Positions 59,225 through 64,000 of a stretch of DNA of 64,000 nt are shown here, piece after piece. The notes under the pieces are model-generated. The model saw only the letters and a list, made by a program, of their open reading frames with translations, was not told the origin of the DNA and did no database searches. The stretch's first letter is position 1, and every line of letters starts with the position of its first letter. The position numbers and the translations under genes are program-made. Location: contig JAUIAH010000032.1 in the NCBI GenBank assembly GCA_030425385.1, positions 32,663 through 96,662 on the forward strand, read 5' to 3'. This stretch comes from Verrucomicrobiia bacterium (GTDB lineage Bacteria; Verrucomicrobiota; Verrucomicrobiia; Verrucomicrobiales; DEV007).

Positions 59225-62200
59225 ATGAAGTCATGCGTCGCTCTCATTGCTGCTACCCTGCTCATTGCTACCTCTGCATGGGGAAACACCATCACCATTG
59301 GCAGCACCCCAACGATCGATGGCAACACCATCTCCTTCGATGTGGTGGCTTTCGATGACGATGGGAACCGCCTCCCAGGAGGCACTTTCAATGTAGCCAA
59401 CCCTTCATTCTCCGAGTCTTCCAATCCCGACGGGACCGTTACCATTAGTGGCACCCTTTCCGATTTCACAGCCAAGGATGGACTCAACAGTGACGGCCGA
59501 TTCGTGATCAACATCGAATACGAGGCCGACGGCGAGGTGTTCAAATGCCCACTCAAGATCGATCCAAAAGGATTGACCATCACCGTTAAGAAACAGAAGT
59601 CTACCGCTGGCGACACGTCCAGTGCTGCCAACGCGGAAGAACCGAACGGCGGCAACAACGACGTCACCGCCGACGCGGGCGACCCCGTTTCAACCGCCAC
59701 CCGCGAGTTCTTCTTCTATCAGAATCTCATCGATCTGCGCGGCCCCACGCTCCCGCTCACCTTCGATCTCTTCCATGGCTCGCAACTGACAGACAACGCT
59801 TTCTTCAGCCACCTGCCAGAAGACTTTGCTCACAATCACCACCTCTCAGCACGCGTCATTGACTTCGATGGCAGTGGCACCTTCTTCAATCTCGAGTTCG
59901 ACCTCGGTCTCGGCCGGGTCGTCGCCTTCGAGCGCACCCCACCAGCCACCGATTGGACGCTCGTCGAGGGCGAGCGTTGGAACTTCTCCGTCGAAGAAAC
60001 CGCTACCCATTTCCACCTGTGCGACCCTGAGCGACAACGTCTGTTCATCTTCAAGAAGCACCCACTTGGCACCCAGATCGAACCCGCTTTCATCACCCAC
60101 ATCATTGATCGCAACGGCAATATCCTCACCTACACCCAACCCGCCGATCCTACCCTGACTGGCCCAACCGCCGTCACCGACAACCTCGGCCGTAAACTAA
60201 CATTCACCTACAGTCAACCTGACGAACTCACCTCTGATTTCCGCTTCTTCATCACCGAAGTCACCGACCACACCGGGCGCAAGATTCTCTTCAACTACAC
60301 CCAGGTCAATGGCGTCCCCCGGCTTGCCAGCATCACCGACACCATCGGAGGAGACTATCAATTTACTTATGATGCCAATGGCTTCATGACCGGCAAGACC
60401 TACCCCGCTGGCAACACGCCGTATACCCAAACCTACGACGCCATCCCAGATTTCTTTGGCGAAGGCCTCATTGGTGCGGTCGCTACCCAGACCAATGCCT
60501 TTGGCGAAGTCTTCACCTTCGCCGATGGCAGTGCCGCCCCCGGACTAGGCGAGAAACACGTCGTCGTTGCCAACCCCAATGGCTCGCAATTCAAACACTT
60601 CCACTCCGCAGCAAACATTGCCACCGCCATCATCGACGAACTCGGCCAGAAGCAACTTTTCACAGCTGACGACACGCGTGATCGCATCACCGCCGCCATT
60701 GATCGCGACGGCGGAACCATCTCCTACACCTACCGCGACGCCTCAGGCCACATCGCCAGCATCACCAACCAGATCGGCGACACCACCACCTACACCTACT
60801 CGGAAACGACTCACATCTTCACCAATCCCGAGAACAGCGAGTCCGTCGACTGCAGCTTCGCCGACCTCGAGCGCATCGATTACGCCGATGGCACCAGCAC
60901 TCAATTCATCCGCGACGCAAACGGCAACCCTACCAGCATCACCAACCGCGCTGGCGAAACCACCACCTTCACCTACAACGGCCGTGGCCAGCCTCTCACC
61001 CGCACCAATCCCACAGCTGGCACCACCACCTTTACTTACAATAACGCTACCGCGCTCCCGGCTACCGTCACGGATTCCGATACTGGCCTCACTTCGTTCA
61101 CCTACGACAACCTCTCTCGCTTGACCAAGACCACCCACCCTGATGCTTCCAAGGTCGATTACACCTACGACGCCCTCGATCGGCTGATCACCCGCACGGA
61201 TGAGGAGAACGTCGTCACTCAGTTCCAATACGACGCCAACTCGAACCTCACGCAAGTCATCAATGCTCAGGGCAGGTCGGTCGCGCAAAGCACCCGCTTT
61301 AACTATGACGCCCTGGACCGCCTCAAATCAGTCATCGATCCCAAAGGTGATACCACCGCCTTCGCCTACGACTATCATGAAGCCCCCACCTCAGTCACTT
61401 TTCCTGACAACAGCACGCTCACCTTCACCTATGACAAGCGCCGCAGCCTAACAGAAGTCAGCGATGAAGAAGGACAGAACACCACCTTCTCCCGCACCGC
61501 CAGCGACCTCCTTTCCACTGTCACCAGCGCGCTCGGGCGCACGACCAGCATTGCTCGCGATCTGCGCGGACTCCCTGTCAAAATTACCGATCCCACGGGC
61601 GATCTCACTCAGTTCCAGCTCGATGTCTTTGGCCGCCTCACCCAGGCGATAGACCCACTTCGGCGCGTCACCACCCGCACCTTTGATGGCGTGGGCCGCA
61701 AGCTCACCCAGAACGATCCTCGCCATGGCACCACGACCTACACTCGCGACGCTGCTGGCCGCCTCACCAAGCTCACCGATCCCAATGGCAACGAGTGGGA
61801 CAGCACCTACACCAGCATGGGTCGGCTCGCTTCGTTCGAAGATCCTGACAATCGCTCACAAGCCCGCACTTATGACAGTCGCGGTCGCCTACAAACCGTC
61901 GCGGCGCCCGATGGCATCGTCGAAACCCGCATTTACAATCCCGACTCCACACTTCAGAGCCGCACCTTCAGCAGCGGTCTCGCGCACACGTTCACCTACG
62001 ATTCCCTCAATCGCCTCATAGGCTCAACCCGCACGCTCAGCGGGAAAACGGACAACTGCTCGGTCGCCTATGATCGTCGCAACAAAGTCATCTCCACCAC
62101 GGTCAACGGACAGACGACGAACGCCACCTACGACAACCGTAGCCGTTTAAAGACGATCACGTATCCCGGCGGCATCACCGTCACTTACACTTATGACAAG

Positions 62201-63676
62201 CGCGGACTCGTCACCCGCATCGAAGATTCCCTCACCAACGCATTCATCGACTTCGCCTACAACGCCGACCGCGAAGTCATCTCCGCCACCCGCTCGAACG
62301 GTCGTGTCACCACCTACAGGTACGACCGCGAAGGGCTACTGGAAAACCTAAGCCACGATACCGGCGCCACCATTGAGTGGACCTACAACCGCGCTGACGA
62401 ACCCCTCACCATCGCCGATGCCGGTTTCCCCGCCGAAGCCTTGCCCAATTTCGTCACCGGCACCCAAACCGTGAGTTACAACGCCTCCTCACAGATCACC
62501 ACCGCAGGGCACACCGGAGACCCTCGCGGCCGTCGCACTGCCGATCCCGACCGCAGCAACCACACCTGGGACGCCGACGACCGCCTCATTGCCATCACCA
62601 AATCGGCCACCACCATCACCTATTGCTACGATGCTCTCGACAGGCTCACCTCCCGCACCGAGGGAGCCACCACCACCGACTACCTCTACAACTTCGCCCT
62701 CCGCACCCACCCCATCATCGGTGAATATGAGAACGGCGCGCTGAAACGCATCTACATCACGCACCCCGATGGACGCCTTGCCTACTTCATCAATGACCCG
62801 GGCGGCACGCCCCAAGTCCACTTCTATCATTTCGGCAAGACCGGCAACACCCGCTTCCTCACCGACGCTGCTGGCACTGTCACCGACGCCTACGCCTACG
62901 ACGCCTTCGGTCAAAGCGCCGGTCGCACCGGCACCAGCGATCAGATCTACACCTACGTCGGAGCCTTCGGAGTCCGGGACGACGAGGCCGCATGCCTCTA
63001 TCACATGCGTCACCGCTACTACGATCCGGTGACCCGACGTTTCCTCAGCCGCGACCCCATCTTCCGCAGCCTCTACGCGCGCAACGGAGGAGAAACGAAT
63101 CCCTATCACTACGCGAGAAACATGCCGACCTCAGCGGTTGATCCAGGTGGTCTGCAGGTGGTGGATACGAAAGGTGTGTCACTTTCCACACCCGGAGGTG
63201 GTGGTTTCCAGATAGGCGTGGGTGGACAGTTGATCGGCATCAATAGTAGTACCTCTCAGCACCGATCCTCACAATTCACCCGAGTTCTGGGCTCGCCCTT
63301 AGAGGTCGATAAAAGCGAAGCGGTATCTGAGCCGCTCGTTCCAGAACAGGGCGCGGAAAGAAGTGACGATAATCCTCTCGCTTTTCTAGAAGAGAGATTT
63401 TATCACAATCACGAGAACAACATAGAAGACAATACGATTGGCTATTACTATGACTCGCTCGGGCATAGATACGAGGACTCTGATGAGACCGGTGAACGAG
63501 AGTTTGCTAATCTCATAGTCGTTCTGTTCGTGATCTCAACAGGGGATATGACATCATTCGAATCAAAGATGGAGATGCTTGCAGAGAGGTTTAACTCTGG
63601 ATTCGACAATGGCCAGATCTCATTCGAGTCCCTGGCTTTGAGTCAATTGAGGTTTAATAATTCCAACGAACGATAG
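59225..63676 (+). CDS. Secreted RHS/YD-repeat protein with variable C-terminal tip
   Basis: The 1,483-residue protein has a signal peptide (CVALIAATLLIATSAWG), an N-terminal beta domain (about 25-120), a linker, an RHS-type wall domain opening with DPVSTATREFFFYQ, more than twenty YD repeats (YDALDRL, YDSLNRL, YDRRNK and similar), and the conserved RHS core (GVRDDEAACLYHMRHRYYDP ... FLSRDPI ... NPYHYARNMP, ending in VDPGG near residue 1308). RHS proteins form a hollow shell that encloses a C-terminal effector. The last about 170 residues, after DPGG, are unlike the repeat body in composition and less GC-rich, as expected for an exchangeable toxin or adhesin tip; no toxin family is recognised (it contains ERFYHNHENN and YYYDSLGHRYED). 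No immunity gene can be confirmed downstream. Confidence 0.93.
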   Translation: MKSCVALIAATLLIATSAWGNTITIGSTPTIDGNTISFDVVAFDDDGNRLPGGTFNVANPSFSESSNPDGTVTISGTLSDFTAKDGLNSDGRFVINIEYEADGEVFKCPLKIDPKGLTITVKKQKSTAGDTSSAANAEEPNGGNNDVTADAGDPVSTATREFFFYQNLIDLRGPTLPLTFDLFHGSQLTDNAFFSHLPEDFAHNHHLSARVIDFDGSGTFFNLEFDLGLGRVVAFERTPPATDWTLVEGERWNFSVEETATHFHLCDPERQRLFIFKKHPLGTQIEPAFITHIIDRNGNILTYTQPADPTLTGPTAVTDNLGRKLTFTYSQPDELTSDFRFFITEVTDHTGRKILFNYTQVNGVPRLASITDTIGGDYQFTYDANGFMTGKTYPAGNTPYTQTYDAIPDFFGEGLIGAVATQTNAFGEVFTFADGSAAPGLGEKHVVVANPNGSQFKHFHSAANIATAIIDELGQKQLFTADDTRDRITAAIDRDGGTISYTYRDASGHIASITNQIGDTTTYTYSETTHIFTNPENSESVDCSFADLERIDYADGTSTQFIRDANGNPTSITNRAGETTTFTYNGRGQPLTRTNPTAGTTTFTYNNATALPATVTDSDTGLTSFTYDNLSRLTKTTHPDASKVDYTYDALDRLITRTDEENVVTQFQYDANSNLTQVINAQGRSVAQSTRFNYDALDRLKSVIDPKGDTTAFAYDYHEAPTSVTFPDNSTLTFTYDKRRSLTEVSDEEGQNTTFSRTASDLLSTVTSALGRTTSIARDLRGLPVKITDPTGDLTQFQLDVFGRLTQAIDPLRRVTTRTFDGVGRKLTQNDPRHGTTTYTRDAAGRLTKLTDPNGNEWDSTYTSMGRLASFEDPDNRSQARTYDSRGRLQTVAAPDGIVETRIYNPDSTLQSRTFSSGLAHTFTYDSLNRLIGSTRTLSGKTDNCSVAYDRRNKVISTTVNGQTTNATYDNRSRLKTITYPGGITVTYTYDKRGLVTRIEDSLTNAFIDFAYNADREVISATRSNGRVTTYRYDREGLLENLSHDTGATIEWTYNRADEPLTIADAGFPAEALPNFVTGTQTVSYNASSQITTAGHTGDPRGRRTADPDRSNHTWDADDRLIAITKSATTITYCYDALDRLTSRTEGATTTDYLYNFALRTHPIIGEYENGALKRIYITHPDGRLAYFINDPGGTPQVHFYHFGKTGNTRFLTDAAGTVTDAYAYDAFGQSAGRTGTSDQIYTYVGAFGVRDDEAACLYHMRHRYYDPVTRRFLSRDPIFRSLYARNGGETNPYHYARNMPTSAVDPGGLQVVDTKGVSLSTPGGGGFQIGVGGQLIGINSSTSQHRSSQFTRVLGSPLEVDKSEAVSEPLVPEQGAERSDDNPLAFLEERFYHNHENNIEDNTIGYYYDSLGHRYEDSDETGEREFANLIVVLFVISTGDMTSFESKMEMLAERFNSGFDNGQISFESLALSQLRFNNSNER

Positions 63677-63778
63677 CCGGACAGGCTGGATCAGATTGCC
63701 AGCTTTTGAAACTAAGAAAGTGCCGCTTCATTAGCCCGGCTCTGAAGATCTTGCGGCAAGGATTTAACATTACCTTAC

Positions 63779-63922
63779 ATGAAAACCATCATCACCCTCC
63801 TCGTTCTCAGTGTGAGCCTTCGTGCCGCCACCTGTACCTACGACGACGCGGGACAACTCATCGCTGAATCGTACTGTACTGGTTCAGCGAGAATGTATGT
63901 TTTGGCGGATGAGTTTAAGTGA
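63779..63922 (+). CDS. Small exported peptide with a single YD motif (47 residues)
   Basis: MKTIITLLVLSVSLRAAT is a good signal peptide, followed by a single RHS-like motif (YDDAGQLIAE) and a short tail ending in YVLADEFK. It looks like an orphan or truncated RHS-type cassette rather than a random frame. Its stop overlaps a GTG that could start the next frame (GTGA). It may be a frameshifted remnant of a longer RHS gene. Confidence 0.5.
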   Translation: MKTIITLLVLSVSLRAATCTYDDAGQLIAESYCTGSARMYVLADEFK

Positions 63923-64000
63923 CTCTGGTCGTCGCTCTAGGTTCGGTTCAAGCCGCTGGCGCGGCAGGTAAGTTTGGAGGCATGGCAGGCTCCTCTAAGG
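63919..64000 (+). CDS. Possible coupled ORF running off the right edge
   Basis: From the GTG at 63919, overlapping the previous stop, the frame reads VTLVVALGSVQAAGAAGKFG and stays open to the window edge. It is hydrophobic and small-residue-rich. It could be the start of a membrane-associated partner of the YD peptide or the frameshifted continuation of it. Too little is visible to decide. Confidence 0.3.
   Translation, partial: MTLVVALGSVQAAGAAGKFGGMAGSSK

Noticed and set aside
1..64000. tRNA, rRNA, CRISPR arrays, complete insertion sequences or prophage genes
   Set aside because: None could be recognised. Gaps between genes are too short in most places, and no transposase, integrase or repeat-spacer pattern was seen.

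Overview
The window looks like a chromosome segment from a member of the Verrucomicrobiota. This is inferred from gene content: a Chlamydia/Verrucomicrobia-style ribonucleotide reductase whose small subunit lacks the radical tyrosine, very large secreted repeat proteins, tandem solenoid proteins built on a W-x-x-x-D-P-x-A-A motif, RHS proteins, and several secreted proteins sharing one short Y-x-L-E-x-S-x-D-L-x-x-W ... F-x-R-V module. Base composition is moderately GC-rich. Genes are tightly packed with many stop/start overlaps. No rRNA, tRNA, CRISPR array or complete insertion sequence was seen.

Layout. 1-2243 (minus): nrdB then nrdA (cut by the left edge), with two NrdR-like boxes upstream. 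2244-4487 (minus): a membrane NfeD/ClpP-type protease, divergent from 4507-10573 (plus): dnaG, rpoD and an exported TPR protein. 10580-14654: envelope genes (L,D-transpeptidase, CotH/lamin-tail protein, NlpC/P60-like protein). 14658-40931 (minus): five co-oriented, nearly gapless genes. They encode a giant secreted protein of about 5,800 residues, a metzincin-type protease, a 1,194-residue protein joining esterase, D-aminoacylase-like and class C beta-lactamase-like domains, and two paralogous W-DP repeat proteins.

41342-49936 (plus) is the most unusual locus. Eight closely spaced genes run in this order: a GcvH-like lipoyl-domain protein, a CobW-type GTPase, a radical SAM protein, a small HdrA-N-like Cys protein, a dicluster ferredoxin, a DUF116-polyprenyl diphosphate synthase fusion, a small alpha-toroid protein, and a squalene-hopene-type cyclase with a DxDD motif. 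A cysteine desulfurase, a plausible sulfur source for Fe-S clusters, lies next to it on the other strand. The arrangement suggests a redox or radical module dedicated to making or modifying a cyclic terpenoid. I know of no described pathway with this gene set, so the function is inference.

51411-57884 (plus) holds three exported proteins: a Tat-exported NHL propeller and two with internal tandem duplications. 58219-63676 holds an AraC/GyrI-like regulator flanked by two copies of a 20-bp repeat, then a secreted RHS protein with a compositionally different C-terminal tip. The right edge has a 47-residue exported peptide with one YD motif and the start of another ORF.

By eye, the word GTTAG (CTAAC on the other strand) seems over-used across the window, mostly as Leu TTA followed by a G-starting codon.
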